From Sipunculus nudus (Eukaryota > Annelida > Sipuncula > Golfingiida > Sipunculidae), in contig CM049316.1 in assembly GCA_026874595.1 (NCBI GenBank), positions 71,453,176 to 71,517,175 of the forward strand: a stretch of DNA of 64,000 nucleotides, in the 5' to 3' direction. The notes below the pieces were generated by a model, which was given only the letters and a program-made list of their open reading frames with translations, was not told where the DNA came from and searched no databases. A program made the translations under genes and the position numbers. Numbering within the stretch: the stretch's first letter is position 1; every line of letters starts with the position of its first letter. Below, piece by piece: positions 40,901-55,900 of the stretch.

Positions 40901-43900
40901 CCCACCTTAATGTTACCCCCTGTCTACATTATCTACCCACCTTTATGTTACCCTTTGTCTACATAATCCACCCACCTTAATGTTACCCTCTGTCTAAATA
41001 ATCTACCCACCTGAATGTTACTCCCTGTCTACATAATCTACCCACCTTAATGTTACCCCCATCTACATAATCAACCCACCTTAATGCTAAACCCTGTCTT
41101 CATAGTCTACCCACCTTAATGTTACCACCCATCCACATAATCTACCCACCTTAATGTTACCCCAAGTCAACATAATCTACCCACCTTAATGTTACCCCCA
41201 GTCAACATATTCTACCCACCTTAATGTTACCCCTTGTGTACATAATCTTCTAACCTTAATCTTACCCCCAGTCAACATAATCTACCCACCTTAATAATAC
41301 CCCCTGTCTAGATAATCTACCCACCTTTATGTTTCCCCCCTGTCTAAATAATCTTCCCATCTTAATGTTACTCCCTGTCTACATAATTTACCGACCTTAA
41401 TGTTACCCCCTGATACATAATCTACCCACCTTAATGTTGCCCCCTATCTACATGATTTACCCACTTTAATGTTACTCCCTGTCTACATAATCTACCCTCC
41501 TTAATGTTACCCCCTATATACATAATCTACCTTCCATAATGTTACCCCTGTCTACATAATCTACCCATCTTAATGTTACTCAGTGTCTACATAATTTACC
41601 AACCTTAATGTTACCCCCTGATACATAATCTACCGACCTTAATGTTACCCCCTATCTACATTATTTACCCACTTTAATGTTACTCCCTGTCTACATAATC
41701 TACCCTCCTTAATGTTACCCCTTGTCTACATAATCGACCCACCTTAATGTCACTCCCTGTCTATATAATTTACCCACCTTAATGTTACCCCTGTCTTTAT
41801 AATCTACCCACCTTAATGTTACCACCTATCTACATAATTTACCCCCTTAATGTTACCCCCTGTCTACATAATCTATCCACCGTTATGTTACCCCCTGTCA
41901 ACATAATCTAACCACCTTAATGTTACCCCCTGTCTACATAATCTACCCACCTTAATGTTACCCCGTCTACATAATCTACCCACATTTATGTTACCCTTTA
42001 TCTACATAATCTACCCACCTTAATGTTACTCTCTGTCTAAATAATCTACCCACCTGAATGTTACCCCCTGTCTACATAAACTACCCACCTTAATGTTACC
42101 CCTTTCTACATAATCAACCCACCTTAATGCTAAACCCTGTCTTCATAGTCTACCCACCTTAATGTTACCACCCATCCACATAATCTACCAACCTTAATGT
42201 TGCCCCCAGTCAACATAATCTACCCACCCATCTATATAATCTACCCACCTTAATGTTACCCTCTGTCAACATAATCTACCCAACTTAATGTTACCCCCTG
42301 TCAACATAATCTACCCACCTTAATGATACCCCCTGTCAACATAATCTACCCACCTTAATGTTACCCCCTGTCTAAATAATCTACCTTGCTTAATGTTACC
42401 CCTGTCTACATAATCTACCCACCTTAATGTTACTCCCTGTCTACATTATTTACCCACTTTAATGTTACCCCCTGATACATAATCTACCCACCTTAATGTT
42501 ACCCCCTATCTACATAATTTACCCACCTTAATGTTACTCCCTGTCTACATAATCTACCCTCCTTAATGTTACCCCCTGTCTACATAATCTACCCACCTTA
42601 ATGTTACCCCTTGTGTACATAATCTTCTAACCTTAATGTTCCCCCTATTTACATAATCTACCTTCCTTAATGTTACCCCTGTCTACATAATCTACCCACC
42701 TTAATGTTACTCCCTGTCTACATGATTTACCCACCTTAATAGTACCCTCTGATACATAATCTACCCACCTTAATGTTACCCCCATCTACATAATTTTCCC
42801 ACCTTAATGTTACCCCTGTCTACATAATCTACCCACCTTAATGTTACCCCCTATCTACATAATTTACCTACCTCAACGTTACCCCCTGTCTACATAATCT
42901 ACTCACCTTAATGTTACCCCCTATCTACATAATCTACCCACCTTAATGTTACCCCCTGTCTACATAATCTACCAACCTTAATGTTACCCCCTGTCTACAT
43001 AATCTACCCACCTTTATGTTACCCTTTGTCTACATAATCTACCCACCTTAATGTTACCCTCTGTCTAAATAATCTACCCACCTGAATGTTACCCCCTGTC
43101 TTCATAGTCTACCCACCTTAATGTTACCACCCATCTACATAATCTACCAACTTAATGTTACCCCCTATTTACATAATCTACCTTCCTTAATGTTAATCCT
43201 GTCAACATAATTTACCCACCTTAATGTTACTCCCTGTCTACATTATTTACCCACCTTAATGTTACCCCCTGATACATAATCTACCCACCTTAATGTTACC
43301 CCCTATCTAAATAATTTACCCATCTTAATGTTACTCCCTGTCTACATAATCTACCCTCCTTAATGTTACCCCCTGTCTACATAATCTACCCACCTTCGTG
43401 TTACCCCTTGTGTACATGATCTTCTAACCTTAATGTTTCCCCCTATTTACATAATCTACCTTCCTTAATTTTACCCCTGTCTACATAACCTACCCACCTT
43501 AATGTTACTCCCTGTCTACATAATTTACCCACCTTAATGTTACCCTCTGATACATAATCTACCCACCTTAATGTTACCCCCTATCTACATAATTTACCCA
43601 CCTTAATGTTACTCCCTGTCTACATAATCTACCCACCTTAATGTTACCCCCTCTCTACATAATTTACCAACCTTAATGTTACCCCCTGTCTACATAACTT
43701 ACCCACCTTAATGTTACCCCTGTCTACATAATCTACCCACCTTAATGTTACCCCCTCTCTACATAATTTACCTACCTTAACGTTACCCCCTGTCTACATA
43801 ATCTGCTCACCTCAATGTTACCCCCTATCTACATAATCTACCCACCTTAATGTTACCCCCTGTCTACATAATCTACCCACCTTAATGTTACCCCCTGTCT

Positions 43901-46900
43901 ACATAATCTACCCACCTTAATGTTACCCCCTGTCTACATTATCTACCCACCTTAATGTTACCCCCTGTCTACATAATCTACCCACCTTAATGTTACTCCC
44001 TGTCTACATAATTTACCCACCTTTATGTTACCCCCTGTCAACATAATCTACCCACCTTTATGTTACCCCCTGTCAACATAATCTACCCACCTTAATGTTA
44101 CCCCCTGTCTACATAATCTACCTACCTGAATGTTACCCCCATCTACATAATTTACCCACCTTAATGTTACCCCCTATCTACGTAATCCACCCACCTTAAT
44201 GTTACCCCCGTCTACATAATGTACCCACCTTAATGTTACCCTTGTCTACATAATCTACCGACCTTAATGTTACCCCCTGTCTACATAATCTACTCACCTT
44301 AATGTTACCCCCTTTCTACATAATTTTCCGACCTTAATGTTATCCCCTGTCTACATAATCTACCCACCTTAATGTTACCCCCTGTCTACATAATCTACCC
44401 ACCTTAATGTTACTCCCTGTCTACATAATTTACCTACCATAATGTTACCCCTGTCTTTATAATCTACCCACCTTAATGTTACCCCCTATCTACATATTTT
44501 ACCCCCTTAATGTTACCCCCTTTCTACATAATCTATCCACATTTATGTTACCCCCTGTCAACACAATCTACCCACCTTTATGTTACCCCCTGTCAACATA
44601 ATCTACCCACCTTAATGTTACCCCCTGTCTACATAATCTACCTACCTGAATGTTACTCCCATCTACATAATTTACCCACCTTTATGTTACCCCCTATCTA
44701 CATAATCCACCCACCTTAATGTTACCCCCGTCTACATAATGTACGCACCTTAATGTTACCCCCTATCTACATAATTTACCCATCTTAATGTTACCCCCAG
44801 TCATCGTAATCTACCCACCTTAATGTTACCCCTTGCCTACATAATCTACCCACCTTAATGTTACCCCCTGTCTACATAATCTACCCACCTTAATGTTACC
44901 CCTTGCCTACATAATCTACCCACCTTAATGTTACCCCTTGCCTACATAATCTACCCACCTTAATGTTTCCCCCTGTCTACATAATCTACCCACCTTAATG
45001 TTACCCCTTGCCTACATAATCTACCCACCTTTATGTTACCCCCAGTCCACATGGCTCTGATGATCTGGAGGTTTTTGTGTCTGCCTGACATCACTGTGAC
45101 GATTGGGTGGTGACCTTTGTTCACGGACGCTATGACTTCTGACTCAGACATGTCCGGTGGTGTCTGCTGGCTGCTGATGGAGGGTGAAGCTTGCTTCTGT
45201 AAAATAATGATAAATAACTTATCTAATTATTTGTAACAACATGAACACTTTAACATATATATTAATATTGTAGCAATTAATTTTTTAATCTTTCAGGCAT
45301 TGGTATATTGCAATAACAGGTTGTTTTTTACGTATGTATGTTTCTGTCAACATCAATTGCATGTATCTGAAGAATTTTATGTAATTTATTCTTTCATTCT
45401 CTCAGTACCATCAGGTCTGATATATTGTATCCCGAAGTTAGTTTAAACATTATCTTAAAAGTAATGTCTTTGCATCCTTGAGTGTTTTAAGCTGTATGGC
45501 CGATTTAACTCCTTCCAATATCCAACACTGTTATCAATGTTTCATTTAGTTCATAATATATTTGAGTATATCACCTGAGTTTCATTCAATTTCAAGTTTA
45601 GCTTTCCAAAGACTGCTTGCCCAAACTAATATAGTACTATAAATGACCACCAGGTGTGAGCACATGCCTATTCTTACTTACAGGTAGGAACTCCTTGACG
45701 TCCAGCCCTGCTGGTTCATTCCGGTGACCTGGAACAATGGCTGGGGTCTGTGGCTTAGGGGTTGGGGCTGCAGAAACTGGGGTGGGGGCTGTTGGTGGTG
45801 TAGCAGCGGCTGGCGCAGCTGGTGTTTTGACTGCCTGTGTCGTCACTGTAGGTGCTGAGACCTGTGGTGTGGGTGCTGGTTTGGTGATGGTGGCGCCTAT
45901 AGCTGCTGCAGGGGTTTTCACTGGTGGGCTGGGGGCAGCACCTTGAGCTGTAAAAGAACAAGAAACATTAATCATTAACATCAGTCAGATGTTTATCTCT
46001 GACCTCTATCCTCCCACATGTTAAGATTTTCTGTTTATGTCAGAGGGCATCATTTGGTTAAGCAACAAGATCATGCCTGCTTATGCCCTTCATTCTGTAC
46101 GAGCACTGTTGTAATTCATCACAAATAATAACAAAGCTACTAGTATATTTTCTAACATTCAAATGTTAAATTGAAGTATGGCAGGGTCTAGAGTTTCTGT
46201 TAATATTATTCAGATCACCAAACACCAACAATTTGAGATGTGGGAGTCTCTTTTTGATTAATAAAACAGTAATTTAAATGATAATGTAGTAATAAGGTGA
46301 GTGACTGGTCCATGTTTTTTTATATAAAAGCAAACAGATAGGTATATTGACACTTAATTTTCAGGTTGCACTTTTTATATATTACATTGAAACTTATCAA
46401 GTGCTGTTAGTTTTATCTTTTCCTTTAAATAAGATCCCTGAACAAATGTCCTTTGAAAACAAGAGTGAAATACTAAATACTATAGAAATGAGGGGTTTTT
46501 AAATCTTTACACTATTTCTAAGTCTACAACTTTAAATCAAATCCTTCTTGTATCAAGGGCAAAATATAACAGGTCTATTTTCATATTCAGCTTGTAAAAA
46601 TTATTGAAAAAGAGACTAACAATTTATAACCAGTCACTCCAAACTATTAAATTCTATTCCAAACATTTCTTCAGCACTTTCAGCTCTTGCAACTGCTTGA
46701 TGAGCAATCAGTCATGATTTAATTAATCAATTATATCGATGATTGGGTCTATTCTTTCATAATTGATTAAAGTTATTGCATTTTTGCTTAATTGATCATG
46801 TATGCACATCTAAAGAAGTAATATCATCCCATTAAATATTCTTATTCTGTCAGATATATAAGACCAGGGACAAACTGGTGCACAGCTTTAAAACTTAACA

Positions 46901-49900
46901 TTGTGCAATGAATAAGTGTTAACAATGCCTCCATTACCTTGACTTTTCAGCTTGATGTATAATTAAGTTGGACTCAATATAGTCAGTCAATATTTTAGGT
47001 ATAATTCTATACAGTATATTTTATGGTTATATAGATGGTATATAATCGATTTATCGATATAATTGATTAATAAAAGATGGTCAGTCATTTTTTTATCTTT
47101 CAATTATCGAATATAATTTGACAATCAATTCCTACTACTTTAAGCAATCCATAAGCTGACCTACATAATGTAAGCAAGTAAGGTCTTCAGTAACCCAGAG
47201 AATTTTAAATGTTATTCCACAACCAAGCCCATGCTACTCAACAAAGAGGCAACATCCCTCCATAGATCTAATGAATTATTCATTAATACAGGTAGAAATA
47301 TGCTGCAGGAGTTTACACACTGGAAAGATGAGACAAGGACTGTGATGTTAAAGGGGCCCAATCACCTATCTGACCTTTATAAAATAAAGGTAATCCCTCG
47401 GAGCTTTCACAAAAATAGGTTAGAAAATGTGGGTATCATCACACACAGGCTGCTTGTTTTGTTTAAATTAATATTTTTATAATATAGGGTGGCCTATCAA
47501 AATAATCAAAACAAATTAAAAAAGGGCATCTGACAGCAAGTCAGATAAGCATGAGCTTTGCAAATGGCATTTTGCAACAAATCACATTTCTACCTCTGCA
47601 TATATGCAACCTTCCACCTTAGGCTACATGTTTTTCCTGTTTGTCAACATTGCTGTGTTTACAATCATTTTGTTGATAAACAAGTTCACACATCCTTCAC
47701 CAAGGCCTTATAAGAACTTTTAACAACAAAAATTACCCCTAGTTCATTAATATATACACAGGGGAAGCCAGAAATCACACATTCTTTTTCAATAGGTAGA
47801 TGAATGGGCATCTTTAAAAAAAGAGATGGGGCCCGTCTACATAGATTACATAAGCTGTGACAGTCTCCTGAAAATGTGAAAAAATGACTGGTGTATGCAA
47901 ATATTTCATAGGTTGAGATATTTCTAGCTACGTTCCAGTCTACAGATTGACATTCCACTGGAAGAGAGGCATCCTAAGTAATCATTCCATCACAGAAAGA
48001 TGTCAATTTATAATTTCATCCAAGAAAATCATAATTCCATGTATTAGTAACCACTAAAATTGTCAGGGTGATGTGCATCAAATGTGCTTAGTGCGACAGT
48101 GCTTGGATAATGATATAACCCAGTTTGTTCCTCCAGAGGGTACCTTGTAAAATTCATTAATGTTTTTCATAAATTGTCAAAAAAAAAAAAAAGCTGCACC
48201 AAATAAATGATGCACAGACCAAATTGACAAGAGTGAAACCAGAACAACATCCCGAAAATTATTTTGAAATACAGTAAAACAGTTGAAGAGGCCAAATCAC
48301 CTATCGGACCTTTATAAAATAAAGGTATTCCCTTGGAGCTTTTATAAAAAAGGCCAGAAAATGTGAATAACACCACACACAGGCTGCTGGTTTGTTTATA
48401 TCAACCTGTTCATAATATGTGGGGGCCCACCAAAATAATCAAAACAAATTCAACCAGGACATCTGGCAGAAAGTAAGATTTGCCAGAGCTTTACAAATGG
48501 CATTTTGCAACAAGTGACCTTTCTACCTCCGCATTTATGCAACCTACCACCTTAGGTTACATGTTTTCCTGTTTGTCAACATTGCTGTGTTTACAAACTT
48601 GTTGTTGATAAACAAATTCATACATCTTTCATGAAGGTGTTATAAGAACTGTTCACAACCAAAAAACCCTTAGATCATTAATATATACACAAAGGAAGCT
48701 GGAAATCACATACATTCTTTTTCAAAAGGTAGGTGAATGAATGGGCACCTTTAACCTCTCAAAACATTTACTTCCACTGAAGGTGGTCACTGTCAGTGGT
48801 CATATGCACAAAGATCTATGAAAAAAAGATGATCACTGGTTTTTAGTTAAGTGTCATAAACAGTCTAAAAGTATCACTTAAAGTAAGATTGGCAAATCTT
48901 GGAGACACTATGTCATCTTTACACAAGACCCAGAGAGCTGTAATATAGTTTAATTGGTCCTGCCATTAGTTTTCATCTCATATTATGTCTCCATCCTCTT
49001 TAATGTTGAAATATGTGGTAATATGAGTGAAAATCACCAAATTGTAGTGACACCCTCTGTGGAACAGACTGTAGATAATAATGGTAGCATAAATAGGAAT
49101 AAAAAGTTGCTTACATAGGAACATATATGGATATGGCAATGATCAGGATGTGGATTTTATGACTGACGGTAGTGTTTTCTCAAAAACACTGACACAAACA
49201 TTGCACACAGATAAAACTATTATACACATATTGTTCTGTGTATTGGATGTCTAGATTTGTTTAATACAGAGGAATACTAGTATATGCCATCTAGTATTGC
49301 CATACCCTTCTATGTACAGGAGTAAACACAGCTTATGTCAACACATGAGTTCTTGCTGCAGATTGCATGATAGCTATATCAATAATTGTATCCATATCCT
49401 AACCTATGTGAACTTAGCTTTAAGAGATAAAATGCCTAAAACAAAGCAGGGATATTTATGAGAACTCATCTTTTTAAAACAAATAAGCTTTCTTCAGATA
49501 TCCATCTTGTAAAATTTAACTCTGGTATATATATGTACAATATATCTCATTCAAAGTTCAGGTTAATATTTTATGATGTTAAAAATGGATGCAGAATTAA
49601 TATTTAGTCCCACTCCTCTTGTGTAAATTAAATTCATTATTAACATTGAATAATACAAGAAAATATGTAAACCAAACAGTTACTCATTTTAGCTGCTTAT
49701 GGCAAAATAATGTAAAACAAATATCCCTGAGCTGAAATATATGCCATAATCATTGATCTCTAATTTAACAGAAGTTTAGGTAAAATTAGTGTACAAACAA
49801 TAGAACAACAGGTGCTTATTAGAATTGCTGGCAACAAGCAAGCTTGAATGTGCTGAACTCGATTCTGAAAATTCCAAATGCAAAGTTCAGTGAAGTATGG

Positions 49901-52900
49901 CAGTGCAAGAGAGAATGAGAGGTATTAAAGAGGAAGAGGATAGACGGGCACTCTGCTCATAAAAGTAAACACAAAATGCATAGACTGGCTGCCTGGGTGC
50001 CACTAACACAGGCTCTTACCATCATCAGGGGGTGCTGGGAAAGGATCCACTCTCCGTGTCGGGGAGCGATCTAGACCAATGAAAGAAAAAGCGCAACCCA
50101 AGTCAACAGCAGGTCAAATACCCATTCCAAGCTAATGGTTACAGATCACATCACAGAAAATAGCAACAAATACTGTTTCAAAAGCTATGGCCACTGAACT
50201 TTCTTTTTTGAGGTCAAGGTCACATGATAGGGTCATGGTCATCTTATCTCCTAGAGTCAAGGCAAATTTATAAAAAGGGCTTATTTTATGTAGAGGAGGG
50301 ATTGGTGCTTTATTTGATCTACAAGTAAAAATTCTTTTAAAGTTTTTACATTTTTTTCAAGCAGTTTGCTTAGCTCTTTCTGAAAAAAATTGTTTTTAAT
50401 AAAACAAAGTTTCTCGAGATGTTAATGTGTTTTGGATTTGGCAATTTTCATTATGAGACAAGAAAAAATATAAACTTATTTATTTTACATGGACTGTACA
50501 AATAGTCATTAAACTAATCAAGGCACTCTTCATGGCTCAGATGATGGCGTTCGATAGTCTATAGAAGTAGAAGAAACTGGAGAACCTTGAGAAAACCACC
50601 GGCCTTGGACAGGCAACTACAACCAACTCTCATGACCACACTGGGTATCAAAGTGGTTTACCACTCAACTGTGCAGACCCCAAATATATTATGAGGAAAG
50701 TTACTTTTTTAACGATATGGTAACTAGAAAACAAGTAAAGAATAACCAGCATTTTACAAATACATTGTTAATTTTGTCTTCATTCTTACAGTATTGCACT
50801 TAATTTTAAATTCTATTTAGATATTGGCCAAAGAAAAATTATGACATCAACTGTCAGAATTTTAAAACAAAAGATTTTCTCATTAAGTCTAAATTTTCAT
50901 AATTTTATTTAAACTGTTGTAAATGTATCAGATACCTTCAGTGTAAATTGTGTAAAATTGATGTAATAATGTTTTTTTATTGATCTTGGATGTTTTAAAT
51001 TTGGGGAGCAAGTTTTTCATTCATATGCAAATAAAAGGACAATTTGTATTAACTAAAAACAATTTGACACAAGATTGACACATAAAAATAAAGTTATTTT
51101 TTTTTCTTAATATGAAACCTGGGCCTTGACAATATCTGTGATGTTACCTGCACCAATCAAAGAAATGAAAAAAGCTGAACAAAACAAAGAAACAATTAAC
51201 TACAAAGTAACATTTCACTGTTAACCACAAACCAATACATGCTGAGAGGTCTTCACCTAGTATAAAATATGCACAAAATAATCCCATGCTTTGAACAAGC
51301 TAAAATAAAATATACATTTATAAAGGGACAGTGGTCATATAAATGCGCAACCTTTATGAATACATATTGTTATTAATTTTTATTACTGCATGTAATTTCC
51401 CATTTCAGTGAAATGTAAACACTTTTCATGATATAACAAACATGCTATTCTGATACATATGGTCAATGCCATCCCTATGGTAACTAGATGTTGCATGATC
51501 ATTTGCATACACAATCATAAGTAATATGACCTTATATGATGAATCACTACCATAAACAAGGGACCCATGGGTCACGGCGCTCAGCTGATCGTGATTGTAC
51601 TATAAATGTTTCTCCACTGTGATACTATATCGAGTCGATAAAGCTTATGAATATCATGGACATGTTGGGCTATTATAAAGGAATGTAATGTAATATGTGA
51701 GTAAATGATAAATGAAATTACCTGACTGATGGATTAATAGAGTAAAATATAGTGGTTTATTTTTTATTTATTTAGGAGGGGTTGAAAATTGTGATATATT
51801 GGAGCAAATATGAATGCAATGACAGCAGTAATAAGCAGTAGTAGAATGATGAAAAGGCTATTTGTTGAAGGATCTAAAGTGTATGGTAGTCTGCAAGCAT
51901 TCAATTTGACAGATATGATGTTATGATTAACTATGCTGATGAAGTGATTTATGAATTTGTGACTGTATGACACAATATCTCTTTAGTCTTGACAAGGTAC
52001 ATTATTGTGATGCCCACTATGTCTACATATTACACAATATTGACATAATTTCTGGCATGTACATAGGTATCTATGGACGTATAGTTATACAAAATATTAA
52101 AGAATGAATATATCTGATTCATCTTGTTCTTGCTTACTGAGGCTGACTTTGGGATGGGGTTCGGAGAAGGGAAAAGTGAGGGCAGCACGAAGATGGATGT
52201 AGAAATATTCTATTGTAATGTTTGTCATTTACATAAGAATATGAAAAGCTTAAGAGGAAAGGGGCCCTCCTACTTCGTTATAGTAAAGTTCTAAATATAT
52301 GATTGCAAACTAATACTCTGACAAGACTGTCATGAAGAAAAACAGTAAAATATTGAGATACTGTGATGCATATGAAAATTTACAGACGGACAGGCAAGTG
52401 GACAGAATGGACTAATACCTTTATTTCACTTTCAAGGGAATAATGCATTTAAGTTTATATATAATCCTATTTTTTTAAGCATATCCACTTTTTCCATTAA
52501 GAAGTTTTTATCTGAATCATTTTTTTACTTACAGGTTTTATAAATTATTAATAAAACAAGTGACCCATGGGTCATGACGCTCAGCTGCTAAGCCTGACCT
52601 GTGACATCATGGTCTGAGATTCACAACTTCCAGTCAAATTTTGAAGAACCAATTTGCCAATTTGTTGAAAATTTTTTATGACAGAAATATATATCACCTA
52701 TGTCTGGTTAAAACACAGAGAATTGATGGTCTGAGGAAAATGCATGATTGTTAAGCTATCAGGAACTATTCCAACAGCTTGCTTAAAACCTGTCAGTCTC
52801 AAAAGGAACACCACAAAGGGCAAATATAAGATCAAAATATATAGCAAAAATCAAGGAAATACATGCAAGAATTATTGAGAAACAGGTGCTTCTGTATGAA

Positions 52901-55900
52901 TTTTTATTCAATACAAGCCAACTGTACTGCACTTTTATAAATGATGGTAATATTTATTCAGAAATATTTGACCCAATCCTTTACAAGATTACATAAATAT
53001 ACATCCAACTGCATTCACTTTAACTGTTCTTGAGATAATATGATCAAAAGGAATTAAAAGATGGTTGCCTGGTGGCCATATTGGACTTCTGACAAGTCTG
53101 AAATCAGACAACAAACATTCTCTAAATCGGACCAAACATTAAAGAAAAATTACTGAAACTGCACTGAAGAAAGAATTTCTAAGGTGGCTAACTGGCAGAC
53201 ATAATGGATTTCTGACAAGTATGACATTTGATATCCCACATTCTCCAATAAGAGACCAAACTTGGGACAAATTATCCAGTAATGAATGCCCAAAATAATT
53301 CAAAAGGCATGTCCAGGGCCCTCATATCAGATTTATAGATATGCAATTGTAAAAAGTGTAAGTCCAATATTTTTTATTATCACTCTGCTTTTCAATGGGG
53401 TCAGCAGGGCAGGTAAACTGCCAAACCTGAAAGAAAAGAAATGCAGAAAGCATGACTAAGAGTCTTGAAATAAAACAAAAAGCCATCCTAAATCAAGGTA
53501 CACATCCACATATTATGAGAACAAACACTTGCTTTTATATGTGGTGATATATATTAAAATAATCAGATATCTAGGAAACTAAGTTTATTGCTAGGATTCC
53601 ATAAAATAAACTGCAAAATGTTCCCATCATCTTATAAATCAGTAGCTAAACCTCAATACTATACTCTCATAGTCTTAATGCCTGGCTGAAGCATTCTGAC
53701 AACAGTGTTTTTGTTATGAAGTAACAGGTACTTATCACTGAGCCTTATCACTTAATAGGCTGATACAAAAGGGAATCATATGTCACCAGTGTCACTCACA
53801 ATTACAGCCACACAGGGAGATGTACCAGCTGGAGTGGGATGGTTATATATACAAGAAAAATAGAGATGGTCTATAAAATAAGTAATTGTGAACATCACTG
53901 ACCTATGACCTTGGCCTTTTGCCCATATATCAACTGGATTCTTTCTAAATGATGGGTAACTACTAACCACTTAAATCTGGTGTAATTACTTGGCAACCAA
54001 TGGGTGAATAACTTTGACCTGCAACCTTTAACCTGCTGACCAGCTGACCCCAAAATCAATAAGTTATTTATTCAAGCAAAAAGATCCATAAATATGAAGT
54101 TTGAGTCAAACTGAGTGATGCATAGATGTGGCATATGTGAAAGACTGAAGGTTTGGGTTGAACAGTTACACTTGAAATATGCTCACAAGCATTTAGAACA
54201 ATTAAATATTGTGACCTTGACCTTTGACTTTTTGACCTCAACATCAATAGGCTTCTTCCCTTATTGGTAGGTAAGCCATATATGACAGATGGAAGGTACA
54301 GATTGAAAAGTTTGCCTGAAAATGACTCCACGCAAGAAGTGGGTGCTGTGAACTTGACCTTTGACCTCAAAATCAACAGGTCTTTTCCCCTGTTGGCAGA
54401 GAAGCGATATCAGTGCTGGAAGGTTTGGAATGAAGTGTCTAGCTTGAAATGTGTCCACAACCTTTTCAAAGAAGTGGATCCTGTGACCCTGACCTTTGAC
54501 CTTGTGACCTCAAAATCTATAGGATTCTTCTCCCACTTAGTAGGTGAGCTATATGTGAAAGATCAAAGAATTGGGATGAAAGGGTTGGCTTAAAATGCAT
54601 CCACAGGCTTTTCAAAGAAGAGGCTCCTGTGACCTTGACCTTTGACCTTTTGACCTCAAAAAAATTATGGTTCTTCCCCTGTTGGTAGGTGAGCTGTATG
54701 TGAAAGATGGAAGGTTTGGGATGAAAATTTTGTCTCAAAGAGTTATATCTGGGGGGTGCAAACACACCCCATAACTTCGAGAATATAGGTCGCAGTGACC
54801 TAATTTCAGGTTTGCAAGGAGAACTTTTTATTACCTCTAAGACTGCATAGGGTTCATGGCCCTAGCCCCTACGGTTACGATTTGTGCCCTGCTAACGGCC
54901 GGACGGCCGGCCGGCCGGACAGACGGAAGGACGCCGGACAAAGACCCATCGCTATAGCCCAGCATGACTGAAAGTCAGCTGAGCTATAAACCTGAAAATA
55001 TAAGTTAAAATATTAGTATTGTTGCAAAAGTTGCAATCATTATATATACAGAGTAAAATACTGAAACTATAAGTTAAAGTATTAGAATTGTTGCAAAAGT
55101 TGCAATCATCATATATCCAGAGTGTAGCTCATATTGGGTCATATTATGCATACACATATATTTTATTATTTTTAAATCATAAATGTTTAAACTGAATTTA
55201 AAAGAAAATAATGCCACAACATGGCATCTACAAGAATATTCCTTGAATCACTATTAAAAAGTTTTGCACATTGGAGTTTTCAGTACATGCTTAATCTTAT
55301 TCACCAAAATAAAATAAAAGTAAATTTGATAAAATAAAACATGTTTTCAAATAAAGTATACACACTGTTAGTTGAATGAGGGACAAACAATATCATTGTG
55401 CTAATTACTATCCCAGTTTTAATTTATTACTGGAATTAATAGTCAATTTCACACCTGGTGAAGTTTTTACTCTTCTGAAGTAAGGAATTACTTATCTGAT
55501 GAACATCCACACTTTCATAACAATACACCACTTTGTGGACACAATTAAATGTACACTTTAATCATTGTAACCCTGGTGGTACAATACAAAATCTAAAATG
55601 TAGCATAGCCTAGAATAAGAATGAATCAAATACAGATAATAATAACATTCATCTAGTTTATGCACCATCTGGGGGGGGGGGGGGGAGTGCAGGGCAGAGG
55701 GGAAGCCTGCTTGTATTGGCCAGGCTGAGCCAAGGCAAGCTGCCTGGGGTGGGTTACACAATGCAAGTGAAGGCTGTACTACTAGGTGGGCCAGATGTAA
55801 ACAACACTTGACATGGTGTATGAAAACATGAATAAAAGCTATTCTTTCCAATCAATTTCTTTGAAATTTCAGATTTTAAAAGATTAAATCCTTATGTATA

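Noticed and set aside
44510-44719. ORF of Pro/Tyr/His repeats
   Set aside because: Read-through of minisatellite units.
45039-45040. Alternative donor GGGG|GTAACA for the con80 exon
   Set aside because: It would leave one base and drop the conserved G-x-I-K, and the next exon then fails to join in frame.
40834-45043. CRISPR-like regular repetition
   Set aside because: Units are directly tandem with no unique spacers, and the host is eukaryotic.
45737-45946. Plus-strand Gly/Ala ORF
   Set aside because: Antisense shadow of the Ala/Pro-rich KATNB1 exon.
55672-55685. G-runs at 5895, 7215, 12571, 16793, 34562, 35840 and 55672 as possible G-quadruplex regulators
   Set aside because: Most sit at fixed places in MITEs or in Helentron-like body D, so repeat structure explains them, and run lengths may be assembly-sensitive.
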